Source of the DNA: Vandiemenella viatica
Taxonomy: Eukaryota > Arthropoda > Insecta > Orthoptera > Morabidae
Assembly (NCBI GenBank): GCA_031002005.1
Contig: JARYHS010013630.1
Coordinates: 233,003,539-233,067,538, forward strand
Direction of reading: 5' to 3'
DNA length: 64,000 nucleotides
The notes beneath the pieces were generated by a model. It did not search any database, was not told the origin of the DNA, and saw nothing but the letters and a program-made list of their open reading frames with translations. The position numbers and the translations under genes are program-made. Positions 21,147-30,959 of the stretch are shown here, in pieces. The first letter of the stretch is position 1. Every line of letters begins with the position of its first letter.

Positions 21147-22311
21147 GCCCTTGGCGAATTACAGCACTGCCCGCCAAAGTAACAACATCTGATAGGCTCA
21201 CAGATCAAACAAAAAACACCAAAATGTTACTAAATTGTTGGCAGCATCTCTATTGGCTGAATTGTCTCCCACTACTTTCAGAAAGTGCCTCTTTACTAAG
21301 AAACGGCATTAGGGTACATTTCCGGTCGTCGGCACCAGTTAACGGTATTTTACGGGTCTTTTACTAAACGTGCACAAATAGAAAGCGAGCCTTAGTTATT
21401 TATGGTGGCTATAAATCCACTGGATGTCCAAAGTCAGGTAGAATGTTTTTAGTCACCCACCGGACTTGTAACTCTGGACGCTTTGTTGACTCACCTGTAC
21501 CTGTCCGTTTAACATGCCGCACCGCCAACATTCACACAGACCGTGGGAACACTTGTTACCTAATAACACTGTACTTTTTAATTCATTACAAGGCCATTGT
21601 CCATTTATTTAATATTCCTTCTGCGAAATTCTCACGCATATCTAATAACCCTCGCAATCGTTGAGCCGTAAACATAGTAACTTTCAAGAGGTAAAAATGT
21701 GGAAAGCACAAACAGAAATTATCTTTAAAAATATTTTTTTTCGCTATTTCAACAGAAATCTATGTTTTCTGGTGCCTTGAAACAATTTTTTTGCAGCGTG
21801 CTTGAATCACTGAGAAATATTCTAGTGTTGTAACTGACTTCACCGGCTTAAAACGTAACCCCATTATTCTGCATATTACATCGTTTTAGATTTTAACCTC
21901 CATTTTTTTTATATTCTACAACGATTGTTTACTATCTTTAAAACAACGTCAAACATGTATGTGGAGCTTCGTGTTAATAGACCCAAATATACTCCAGGAT
22001 ATACTACACAACGACTACACAACGACCTTCTGAAATGAGGGCAGGTGAGCGAGTAGTGGTTCAGAGCACCCTCTTACTCCTGGGTCTGGATAGGACCCCT
22101 GAGAGGGGTAAATCAAAAATTTTCAACGGCATGGGGCTACAGAATTCAACGAGAAGCCATTGCATTAAAGGTCCAAAGGATTTCCTGAGACATGTAATAC
22201 TGTCAAAATACATAGAGATGACGGCTTCTTCCAAGGAAAAATATCCGGAGGTAAAATAGTCCTCCAGTCGCATCACCGGGTGGGGACTCCTCTTTGAGGA
22301 GTCAGCAGAAT
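21147..22311. other. Anonymous sequence, possibly 5' region of the RTE element at its end
   Basis: No motif is recognised. The stretch 22020-22311 directly precedes the RTE-like endonuclease and could be its 5' untranslated or upstream coding part. Confidence 0.35.
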
Positions 22312-22656
22312 GGATAGAATCGCAGCGTGAAATGTTAGAATTCTGAATAGAGTAGGTAGATTAAAAAACTCACAAAGGGCTAGAATGACTTCAGTTAGAT
22401 TTCGTTTGGAATAGTGGGCTTAAGTGGAAGGATGCACTGGATCTCTGATCTGGAGAACACAGAATAGTTGACACAAAAGTTGTATCAAAAGAACAGTTTA
22501 GTGACAGAATTATGAGGATAAAAAAAATAAGCCCGCTTGAAGCACGTTCGTACAAGTATATATGCAAATGTCGCAGGAAGACGATGAAGAAATTGAGAAA
22601 GTATACGATGAAATTGAAGAATTAATCAGATGTATGAAAAGAGAGGAAAATCTAAT
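22312..22656 (+). pseudogene. RTE-like LINE endonuclease, N-terminal part
   Basis: Across several frames the translation gives IAA*NVRILNRVGRLKN (the family's A-W-N-V-R-T-L start with the Trp codon now TGA), VDTKVVSKEQFSDRIMRIK, and then MSQEDDEEIEKVYDEIEELI at 22568-22630. This is the first half of the apurinic-like endonuclease of RTE-type elements, the same domain found in craniofacial development protein 2-like proteins. The frame reaches EENL at 22654 and stops abruptly. The next residues of the domain, IIIGDLNAILGE, are found 6.9 kb away at 29583. So the domain has been split by an insertion. Confidence 0.75.
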
Positions 22657-22734
22657 TTTATTTATTTATTTCATATGGCCTAGCAGCTAATGTAATACAT
22701 ATAAATATATACAATATATACAACGAAAAGATGC

Positions 22735-24547
22735 GTTGGTAGCATTCACAAAGCAAGGCCTTCCAAAAAGAAAACACCAGGTCCTGATGGGATACCGGCA
22801 GATGTCCTCCAGGAGTTGGTCGTCCAACTGTTTCCAACCTTAAATAAACTATTTAACGAATGCCTGGTGCAGGGAAAAATACCAAATGCATGGAAAACGA
22901 GTGACGTGATTATTATAGCAAAAGGTGGAGGCAAAGACCCACAACTCCCAAAATCCTATCGTCCAATCTGCTTACTCAATGTTCTAGGGAAAGTACAAGA
23001 AAAGATACTTTGCAAGAAACTGAAGGAACACAGGTTAAAACATGGGATGAACCCAAATCAGTATGGGTTCAGAGCAGGCAAGTCAACAGAGGACGCCATA
23101 AACCGCTTAATGGAAATAGCTCAAAACTCTTCCAAAAACTATGTGGTGGGAATATTTGTAGACATCGCCGGCGCTTTCGACAATCTCTGGTGGCCCACGC
23201 TGTTCGAACATTTTAGAAACATCAACTGTCCAAAAAACCTATACAACAGTTTTAGAGATTATTGTAGAAATAGATATGCCAAATTGCGGTGCCCTAACAA
23301 GTACATAGAGAAGAGACTGACGAAAGGTTGCCCGCAGGGATCAGTGTGCGGACCAATTTTTTGGGACGTTGGTTTGGAACCGGTCATGGAAATATTGCAA
23401 CAAATCTCAGAACTGCTGGGTGTGGTGGCATTCGCCGATGATCTCACACTTCTGAGAGACGCGGACACCAGGCAGGAACTCGAAACAAAATGCAAAGCAG
23501 TATTCGATTGGCTGAGTCAGTGGTGTGCAGCGGTTAAGTTAAACCTAGCCCCACAAAAGACGACCTACATGCTCTTAAAAGGAATTCTCAAACGAAATCC
23601 GGTAATCAGGATACAGAGAAAAATAATAAAAAAGAAAAGCAGTAGTCTGCTACCTTGGTGTAAATCTGGAGGAACAACTGAAATTTGCGTCTCACATGGA
23701 GGAAGTATGTGGAAGAGCAGCACTGGTAATGCACAAATTGATAAGCATTGGTGACGGTTTAATCTGCCTCCGCTCGTCATAAGAAGACATCACGATGCAA
23801 TACTGACCTCCATTACTGGATACGCTGCAAGCACTTGGGCCAAGAACCTAAGAAAGGTCAAACCAAAGGAGCTGCTTTGGCGTACGCAGCGAGGAATTCT
23901 GCTCAGGCTAACTGGGGCTTACAGAACAACGTCCACAGATACTCGGTATCTGGCCCCTGGACCTGGAAGTAAGGAAGCGAGGAGCGTTATACTGGATTAA
24001 AAAAGGTAGGTATGACCAAGCTACTGAAATAATTGGAAGGCCGGTTGAAACTAAAAAAGATGTTTGGGATGCGCTGATGGATGAATGGCAGCAAACATGG
24101 ACTAACAGCAACACGGGCAGAAGGACCTTGGACATGCTTCCTTGCGTGAAAGAGAGAATGAACATGACTCACCTACAACCATCTCCAGGGCTCATACACT
24201 ACATATCCGGCCATGGTCCATACAACAGTTTCTTAGAACAGAGAGGTCTCAAAGAAACAAACAGGTGCGACTGTGGCGAAGTAAGTACTCCCGAGCACGT
24301 GGTTTGGGAGTGCAAACAAACTGAAGAATCAAGAGCATATCTCCAAATGCAACTCCAGAACAGAAGAATATACGACATACTGCGTGATACCGAGCTCTGG
24401 CACTTGCTGGATGAAGCTGCTAATCTAGCGTCGCAGCGCGAGAAGGCGAGATTTGTTGAATTGAAACAGGCAGAGCGTAGGAGACGCCGTGAGCAACCGG
24501 CATCAGAAACAGAAAGAAGAACAGAAGAGGAAGAAACTCGAGAGTAA
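22735..24547 (+). pseudogene. R1-like LINE reverse transcriptase and C-terminal zinc knuckle, frameshifted
   Basis: The 5' end is truncated just before the reverse transcriptase. The frame 22735-23640 has the expected order: KKKTPGPDGIPADVL, SYRPICLLNVLGK, NQYGFRAGKSTEDAI, FVDIAGAFDNLWW (motif A), KGCPQGSVCGPIFWD (motif B) and VAFADDLTLL (motif C, FADD in place of YADD). After a frameshift near 23640 comes VCYLGVNLEEQLKF. Another shift near 23760 and stops follow; the last frame (about 24077-24547) ends with a CxC(x7)H(x4)C knuckle, CDCGEVSTPEHVVWEC, and an Arg/Glu-rich tail. This architecture fits the R1 clade of the I superfamily. The endonuclease half and ORF1 are missing. At least three frameshifts make it inactive. 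Confidence 0.85.
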
Positions 24548-24965
24548 AGAACAACCCAAATGTGACCATAAGCACTGCCCATGACTAAGGCAGTGTCTGC
24601 ACCAGGAAGACGGCAAAGACTCAATTCAGCCAGAGGTACCTTCTCCAGGGCTCCGGGGGCGGCCTGCTCTGATTCCAGGAGGGACTCCTGATGTGGGAGT
24701 AGGTGGCTCCAAGGACAAACCGGAGAAGAACGAGACCACTACCTGGAACGTGAAGCTGGCTGACGACACTTTGTGGTCAGCATGTCAGCAGTCACCCCGC
24801 TGCATCAGTAGAGACAGCTGGCGGCCTGGATGTCGACGCAGGTCAGCAATGGTAAAAGAAGAACATATACAAATAGACAGTTTATTAATTAGAAGTACGA
24901 AAATACAAAGACAATTGTTGATTTTTGTGTGAATTTGTATTTTGGTAGAGTAATTAGTAGAATAA
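24548..24965 (+). other. 3' UTR of the R1-like element
   Basis: GC-richer sequence continues from the stop codon without a break into AT-rich tail repeats that end with TTAGTAGAATAA. Short open frames here (for example 24693-24932) show no domain. Confidence 0.6.
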
Positions 24966-24974
24966 CTAGCCAAA

Positions 24975-24998
24975 AAACCCGTCATAAATGACGGGTTT
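24975..24998 (-). terminator. Helitron 3' terminal hairpin
   Basis: Arms AAACCCGTCAT and ATGACGGGTTT pair perfectly around a 2-base loop, 5 bases inside the terminal CTAG (24966-24969). In Helitrons this structure signals the end of rolling-circle transposition. Confidence 0.88.
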
Positions 24999-25024
24999 AA
25001 CGGACTGTGCTGGCAATTGATTTC

Positions 25025-26560
25025 ATTTTGGTTGTTTACCTAGATAGAAATTTTATAAAATAAAGCTCACTATGTTGTAATTTCTCGTCCCTTGTGATGT
25101 AGCAAAAAGTTTCAGTTGTCAATTTGGTCCAGGTTGCGTTTCAGCATAACTACAATCTTCGCCAATATAGCAGGTAGAAAATCAAAGCTTCATTCACACG
25201 CGAATTTATACATTCCCTGAATCGCATGTCAATGTCATGATGCATCTATACCAATCATGCATCATGCGATACAAACTTGATCCAAAATCTTCACAGTTTC
25301 TTACAACTTTCTTATTGTCTATGATGAAGATGGATGTTTTAACGCCTGGCACAGCTTACATTCGGCTGAAATAATGACCCCAGTGAAAACGAAGGATGCT
25401 AAAAATAAATTTTAACTTCTTACGTCATGTAATATTAGTTTCAATTGTGGTTTAGGATGCATAGATCGCGAACAATTTGGGACTTCTTTCATTCAAACCA
25501 AGTAATCATATCACTAAAAAAAGCAACTAATAATCAATATGACAATTTAAACAAAATTCATACTTTTCTTTCAGTATTGTAGCAATTCCTTTCTTAGCAA
25601 TTGTTGAAATAAATTGAATTGTTATAAAATAAATGCAATTCCTATTGCCTGGCGCTATGACAAAAGGTTTCGGTTGATATCCTGGTCCAGGTTGCATTTT
25701 AAAACTAACCACATATGGGAGTAGTTTACATCGTGATTCATTATATCAAAACGTGACATAGTGCTTATGAAACCTGCTTAAATAACTGATAATAGCTAAA
25801 TTCAACATGCTATTGCTATTGCTGTGATGAGGTTCTTTATTTATTTTTGTCCAGGCTGGATTTCAACCTAGCCACAATCTCGGGTAATACTGCCGCTACA
25901 AAATGAAAGCTTCCGACCACAACGACAATTCATTGATGAGATACAGTGATTACGCAACAACATAAATTTCATCAAAAACATTCAACAAAAAAGAAAGGTA
26001 ATAAACCAAAAATCTGCAACGTGATTCAGACCGATATTACAACGTTCGAATAGCTGTCATAGTTACACATTGCGGAAATACGTAATAGCCTCAGTAATAT
26101 TACTCAGTGAAATCAAAGAAGATTAAAATAAATCTGATAAACTTACATTATTAATTGTAGTGTAGGCTGCACAATTCGAGATGAGTGGGCAACTATTTCG
26201 GTTCAAACGAATTAATAATTTCAATAATAGGGTACAGTTTAAATTATTTTGAAAAAAAGCTAAATTATTCATGCCCTCTGCCGTAGCGTCAAATGCCAGT
26301 TGTAATTCTGATCCATCTTAAGTAATACTTTAACCAAATTTTTCTCAGCATTGATGCTCGAAATACAAAGCTTTTATCTTACAATATCTATGAACAAAGA
26401 ATTTAAGGAATACTTCAATATATCAAAAGAATATTACGTAAATATAAGCATCTAATAATTGATATATCGATTTTAACGCAATACATACTTTTATTTCAGT
26501 GTTCTGCGAGTTAATTTATTCACTGTTGCTTTGAAATTATATTAAATAACGCGCACTCCC
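25025..26560. repeat. Diverged long tandem repeats inside the Helitron
   Basis: Blocks recur in order. GTCCAGGTTGC/GTCCAGGCTGG lies near 25125, 25690 and 25850. TATTAGTTTCAATTGTGGTTTAGG near 25432 matches TTAATTGTAGTGTAGGCTGC near 26152. CATACTTTTCTTTCAGT near 25559 matches CATACTTTTATTTCAGT near 26485. Spacings of about 560, 725 and 930 bp show that units have gained or lost segments. Internal tandem repeats are common in non-autonomous Helitrons. Confidence 0.6.
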
Positions 26561-26944
26561 ACAAATAATATCGTAAAGCGTGACGTCGTATCGCAACGTC
26601 ATAGCTTGACGTCACCGCGTGACATGACGTAGGTGCGACACGCTGCTACATCTTGTCTATTATACTAATAGATTGGTATATTGATCAGTATTGGTACAGT
26701 AATTAGTAGAATAATTGGTATTTTAATCAGTATATTAATTATTAGAATAATTAGTAGATTAACTATTAGAATACTTAAATCCATTAAATCCTTAAGAATA
26801 ATTATTCAGATATATATATATTTTTAAAGTAAATTGTTTTAAGTATAAAAACTGTAGAAACTAAGGGCCTACTTTAGGTAACAATGTAGTAGGCTATGTA
26901 AAATCAGGAAATAAAATTAAAATAAAAAAAAATGTTGCAGCCAT

Positions 26945-27270
26945 TCTATGGAGGAAGTTGTAGCACTGAAAACGTCTAGAAATGGTCCATCATACTTCCT
27001 TAAAGGGAATTCCTTGATGATATGCTCCACACTCTGGGAAGGAGCTCTGCAGCCATAGGCAGGATAATCCTGAAGACTCTACTTATACAGCATGGCATTG
27101 CATTTCGCATGGCCTGTTGTTAGGCGATTTAGCTTGACCCACTTGTTTCTCTTCAGGTGGAATCCCGGAAGTCCATTTGTGGGATCTTTAATATCTGGAT
27201 GTTTCACAGATGCAGAATTTAAGCTTTGTCGCCATTTTTCCTTAACATCAAAGTCAAACACGTCTTGCCA
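26945..27270 (-). pseudogene. Jockey-like ORF2, C-terminal region
   Basis: The minus-strand frame from 27261 reads through KRNKWVKLNRLTTGHAKCN, which matches the W-x-x-L-N-R-x-R-T-G-H block after the reverse transcriptase in Jockey-type elements. After an in-frame stop at a Trp position it continues DYPAYGCRAPSQSVEHII and ends SIEWLQH. This is the usual zinc-ribbon-like C-terminus, with Tyr at an expected Cys position. Confidence 0.75.
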
Positions 27271-27599
27271 TACTGGGTTTCTGGATTTCAGACGTGTGTA
27301 GGGTAGGTCACTTAGGATCTCGTGGATTGATAGGTCCTGTGGATGGTCTGTCAGGATGGTGTAGTTTCATCCACTCACGTGCCGTTGCTTGATTAGATGT
27401 AACCAGGAGACTGGGGTGGATTTTAGCGTGCCAGTTATTACTCTCATATACTCTTCAGATGTACATCGATTTTTTTAATGTTAGCACTACTCAGCAACGG
27501 GGTAAACCGTGGTGAAAGCGGTTGTTCGTAGTGAGTCCGCCACAGCTCCCCACGAAATGAAGTGGTTCCGTGTTTTCAGTTTCTGACTTATGTTTTCCA

Positions 27600-28600
27600 G
27601 GGTTTTTTTATTATTTTAAGGTCTAAGGTGATGCCAAGATATTTAGGAGAGAAATTATGTTTCATTCTCTGTTGGCGGAAGATCACTTTAAGCTGCTGAT
27701 GAGCTATTCTATTGCTCAAGTGGAATGCGCATACATCTGTTTTCATCGGGTTCGGGCAAAGTCTCCACTTCATTTAGTACGCGCAGTCAAGGTTTCTAAG
27801 TCGTTTGAGAGAGTGCTTTCACCTTCCTCTAATGTGGTAGTTTGGACAACGATAGCCGAGTCGTCAGCGTAACAGAATTTGTTGCCGGTTGTTTCGGGCA
27901 TGTCACTGGCGTACGAGTTGAAGAGCAATGGAGCTAATACTGACCCTAGGGTAATCCACTTTTTACTGTAAATGACTTACTTGTCTTTTGCCTAATGGTG
28001 ACCTTGAAATATCGGTTGGTCAGCATGTTCTTCAGAAGTGTTGTTAGTTTCCTGCAGGGTACATGTTTTTAAGTCTGAGTAGCAAGACATCCAGCCAAAC
28101 CGTATCATATGCCGCTGTTAGATCGAAAAAAGCTACTGATGCCCTTAACTTCTTCTGAATTCCAGCCTCAATATATGATGTCACTGCTAATACTTGCTCA
28201 CCTGCCCGGTATGCTTGTGTTATGTTATTTATTATTCCTTGAATACGGTTAAGAATGAGGCGCTATAGGAGCTTATAGCAAAGACTGAGTAAAGCAATAG
28301 GTCGAAAGCTTGAAGCATCATCTACTGGTTTACCTGATTTGAGGATCGCCAAAGTGTAAGCCATCTAGAATTCTGTGGGGATGATCCCAGTGTCCAGGAT
28401 ATCGCTGAAGACGTTCTTGAGCCATATTCTGTTTGCCAAGATATCTTATGAATTCTGGAAAAACGCAGTCTAATCCTGCTGCCTTCCTCATTTTTAGCAG
28501 TTTAATGGTTTTATCAACTTCTTCGTGACTGAATGGATTAGAAAGAGTAGGGTTATTCCGAAGGTTTTCATCCATATCAATTGTCTCTCTCTCCATCTGA
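27600..28600 (-). pseudogene. Jockey-like reverse transcriptase, decayed
   Basis: On the minus strand the parts are in order. NPFSHEEVDKTIKLLKMRKA with a decayed A-G-L-D box (family G-P-D) lies at about 28430-28545. KSGKPVDDAS (28310-28340) precedes a PIALLSLCYK-like box. SVAFFDLTAAYDTVW (motif A) lies at about 28095-28140. GSVLAPLLFNSY (motif B) and FCYADDSAIVVQ (motif C with an intact YADD) lie at about 27840-27960. Frames change several times and stops occur, so no active enzyme is encoded. The region is separated from the linker and endonuclease by a SINE at 28601-28831. Confidence 0.8.
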
Positions 28601-28831
28601 CCGAACGTGGTGGGTGAGCGGTTAAGGTTCTGGCCTCGCATTCTGGACGACACGGGTTCGAATCCCCGTCCGGGCATCCAGATTTGGGTTTTCTATGGTT
28701 TCCCCAAATCACCCCAGGCGAATGCCGGGATGGTTCCTTCAAAAGGCCATGACCGAATTCCTTCCCGTTCCTTGTCCCCAGTCCCATCCCGCCTCTAATA
28801 ACCATAGCCGTTGATGAGGCGTAAAAAAAAA
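28601..28831 (+). mobile_element. SINE family A, copy 7, inside the Jockey-like LINE
   Basis: One of the best preserved copies. CCGAACGTGGTGGGTGAGCGG head, GGTTCGAATCCCCG B box, CCAGATTTGGGTTTTC junction, CCCAAATCACCCCAGGCG core, GGCCATGACCGAATTCC, CCCGCCTCTAATAACC, GAGGCGTAA and an A9 tail. Flanks TCTCCATCTG (left) and TCTCCATTTG (right) are a likely TSD with one mismatch. It lies between the linker and the reverse transcriptase of the minus-strand LINE. Confidence 0.93.
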
Positions 28832-29574
28832 TCTCCATTTGTTTCTTCATGGCAGGATCTACTGGGACTTTATCAGCTCTTGTTTTGGTGTGTAATTCCT
28901 GGCTCCTCTATGCATGTGTTTGAGGCTGCACCCAGTTTTCTAAGGAGATTCCATGCTTTTCTACTGGAGTGAGTAAAGCTCATTTGAGAAGTTAGTTATT
29001 TCCATTTACGTTCCCTCCCTTGATTCAGTTTTTCTAATATTCTTTTTCCTGGTTCAGGGTCACCAGTTATTTTATATAATTGGGTAGATTTGTCCCAGGA
29101 TGAAATGTATTGTTTCCTGTATCCTCGAGGATGTTTCGTCTAGCTGCAGCGATAAAAATACCTACAAATGTCTTGCAGTACTTTTGGGGGTATCCATCGC
29201 AGGATACCATCTACCTCGAAGCTATATTGGCGCCGTTTGTCCTCTTTAAGTTCCACCTCGGTTTATGAATCGATCTGATAACAGGTATTGTGATACCAAT
29301 TCTGATAAGTTTGGGTCTGTGTTGTCTTCTTGGAAGATTCTGAAGGACCTTTCTTGTGTGGTCTAAGGATTTATTTATTTTTCCTCTGTGGAAACGAAAA
29401 CCAGATCAGGACTGGTGTCAGATTGCCATCTAGCGGAATGGCATGTTTTATTTTCTTTAGCATTGTAGCTGAGATACAAGCTTTCATACCACATAGTAAG
29501 TTTCTCTCCATTTTCATCAGTGTTTGTGTAACCCGAGATGTATGTCGGCTGTTAAAGTCTCCTACATACATGCA
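28832..29574 (-). pseudogene. Jockey-like ORF2, endonuclease end and linker
   Basis: The minus strand opens at 29571 with MYVGDFNSRHTS, the G-D-F-N-x-x-H active-site motif of the LINE endonuclease. Other frames give SARWQSDT and PVLIWF-like pieces, then the linker RIGITIPVIRSIPKPRWNFK (about 29230-29290) and AARRNIPRGYRKQYI (about 29105-29150). These are typical of Jockey-superfamily proteins between endonuclease and reverse transcriptase. The N-terminal half of the endonuclease and ORF1 are absent, so the LINE is 5'-truncated at about 29574. Confidence 0.75.
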
Positions 29575-29584
29575 ATATTTTAAT

Positions 29585-29830
29585 AATCATAGGTGATTTG
29601 AATGCAATACTGGGAGAAGCAATAGAGGCGAATGTTGATGGGAGTTTTAAAGTGAAATCAAACATTTATTCAAAGCAAGCTTTTATTTAACTTGAATATC
29701 TGGAATCTAATTTTTTTGTTAATAGTACTTCACATACAACTATGAAAAAATAAATTTATTGTATGTTAAATCGGTCTGCGATGTAAATGTAAGCTGCAGT
29801 CAGATATTGATGCAAATAGTACCTGAAAAT
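29585..29830 (+). pseudogene. RTE-like LINE endonuclease, continuation after the split
   Basis: The plus frame resumes with IIIGDLNAILGEAIEANVDG, the G-D-x-N-A-x-x-G-E active-site block that should follow EENL at 22654. A stop follows, then LEYLESNFFVNSTSHT, which fits the next L-V-E-x-x-x-x-x-x-L-x-V-x-N-T region of the domain. Nothing recognisable follows before the solo LTR at 29967. Confidence 0.72.
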
Positions 29831-29966
29831 ATTTAGTTTGTTAATCACCACCAATTACTCTTTCTGGACAAAGTTTGCTTAATGCTTTCCATGTATATGA
29901 TCAAGATTGGGGTAATTTTCCATCTCTTCCTGCTCTTAACTATTTTATACTACTCAACGTACCCAT

Positions 29967-30955
29967 TGTCGCGAAAGGCATTCGCGAGGATTCGCGAAAT
30001 ATAATTATTTAAAAGGAGTTAGACTTATTTGAATTGTGAATGTTAAAATATTAGGAGTCAGCCAGCAAACACAGAGACGGGAGGTCATTAAGCAAACGCG
30101 TTAGGAAACTATTAAGACATCCACTGCACGTCAACAACAGAGGGAAAGGAGTCACCTTAAGAGCCTCAAGGAAGGTGACAACATTAAGACACACACTTTC
30201 AAAGCCGGACCTAGGCATGGAAGAAACCGGGAGGCAGGGAAAGGTCACTGAAAGAGAGTTTCCAACCTTACAAAATCTCACGTGGAGGCCCATGTGATGC
30301 GGACGTGTCTGACCACAGATTAGCTTCTCGAAAGGACGGAGATTGCCGTCATTAAGAAGTATAAATAGTGGTGGCTGAGCTAACAAACGTTAGAGTAGGA
30401 ACGACTGCCAGTGAGTGGGGTCGTAGCTGCCTAGTGCCGGGGGCCTAGCAGCACTGCATAGTAGAGTAGCGGAGTCAGAGAGCTAGGACTTCGATTCTCC
30501 ACTCCAGTCTCAGTTGGAAATTTGGACTTAGGTATTCGACAACGGTGGGAGGACACTCACTTAGCTTCATGGACACAGGAGATTGGAATTTCCCGCTGAT
30601 TAACCCTCATGGGACTGTTATTACCTATAGGATGATAGTGATAGCTATGCGAAGGATTCGTCAACGGCTAGAGCGACTTAGGGCACGAGAGACATCGAGA
30701 TATGTATTGGAACATTAGTTTACCAGTGCCCCGCCCCTCTCCTTGGGACTTTATTGGTTCTTAGTGAGTTGCAAGTTTGTTTCTTGTAATTTCAACTTGT
30801 ATGACTTTTATTTCTACCAGTAATTCCCTTCCGTGTTCCCTTGTCTGGAAAAACGAACCTCACTTATTTTTTAGACTTCTAATTTTAAGATAGTCTAAGT
30901 TATGCTCCCGCCTTCCAAACCGCTCATGGAAGTGTAAGCCAACCAGGACACAACA
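29967..30955 (+). mobile_element. Solo LTR (989 bp) with 4-bp TSD
   Basis: The block starts TGTCGCGAAAGG and ends GACACAACA, that is with TG...CA ends, and is flanked by CCAT at 29963-29966 and CCAT at 30956-30959. The first 40 bases carry repeated TTCGCGA half-palindromes. A TATAAATAG box at 30360-30368 is followed about 25-30 bases on by a possible start region. A stretch with T-rich and TTTATT elements near 30800 may include the poly(A) site. No internal domain, primer site or second LTR is present. A 4-bp TSD fits Ty3-type integration. Orientation is taken from the TATA box. Confidence 0.7.
30360..30368 (+). promoter_or_regulatory. TATA box inside the solo LTR
   Basis: TATAAATAG, centrally placed in the LTR as expected at the U3/R boundary. 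Confidence 0.55.
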
Positions 30956-30959
30956 CCAT

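Larger units (their letters stand above)
24966..26672 (-). mobile_element. Non-autonomous Helitron (1.7 kb)
   Basis: Read on the minus strand it begins TCTATTAGTATAATAGACAA, with the 5'-TC and AT-rich start typical of Helitrons, and ends with an 11-bp-stem hairpin (AAACCCGTCAT / ATGACGGGTTT), a short spacer and a terminal CTAG. It sits between A and T without a TSD, as Helitrons do. Joining the flanks gives GTAGAATAA|TTGGTAT, and that same sequence occurs intact in the next tail repeat at about 26708-26730, so the empty site is visible in the window. There is no Rep/helicase coding capacity. The interior has diverged long tandem repeats. Confidence 0.88.
22735..26800 (+). mobile_element. R1-like LINE (5'-truncated), 3' tail split by a Helitron
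   Basis: The coding part ends at 24547. The 3' UTR runs to 24965, is interrupted by a Helitron (24966-26672) and resumes to about 26800 as repeats of TTAGTAGAATAATTGGTAT-like units. The target was an A/T-rich ACAT/ATAC-like stretch (22690-22730), which recalls R1-clade lineages that insert in simple repeats, but this is only suggestive. Both outer boundaries are approximate (about 20-30 bp). Confidence 0.7.
22657..29574 (-). mobile_element. Jockey-superfamily LINE on the minus strand, itself split by an R1-like LINE
   Basis: The 3' end lies at the left. On the minus strand ...CCATATGAAATAAATAAATA gives overlapping AATAAA signals at 22657-22672. The 3' UTR resumes near 26800 after an inserted R1-like element, followed by C-terminal, reverse transcriptase, linker and endonuclease parts up to 29574. 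The insertion splits an RTE endonuclease frame between 22656 and 29585. Flanks AAAATCTAAT (22647-22656) and ATATTTTAAT (29575-29584) agree at 7 of 10 positions and may be a decayed TSD. The left boundary depends on accepting the AATAAA-rich block as this element's tail. Confidence 0.65.

Noticed and set aside
20810..21367. A 185-codon open frame on the plus strand.
   Set aside because: About a third of it is the reverse complement of a family A SINE (21015-21135), so it is an accidental frame. No domain in the remainder.
28330..28850. Minus-strand open frames joining SINE and LINE sequence (for example 28330-28677 and 28494-28850).
   Set aside because: They cross the border of the SINE at 28601-28831. 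Only the part left of 28600 carries LINE protein sequence.
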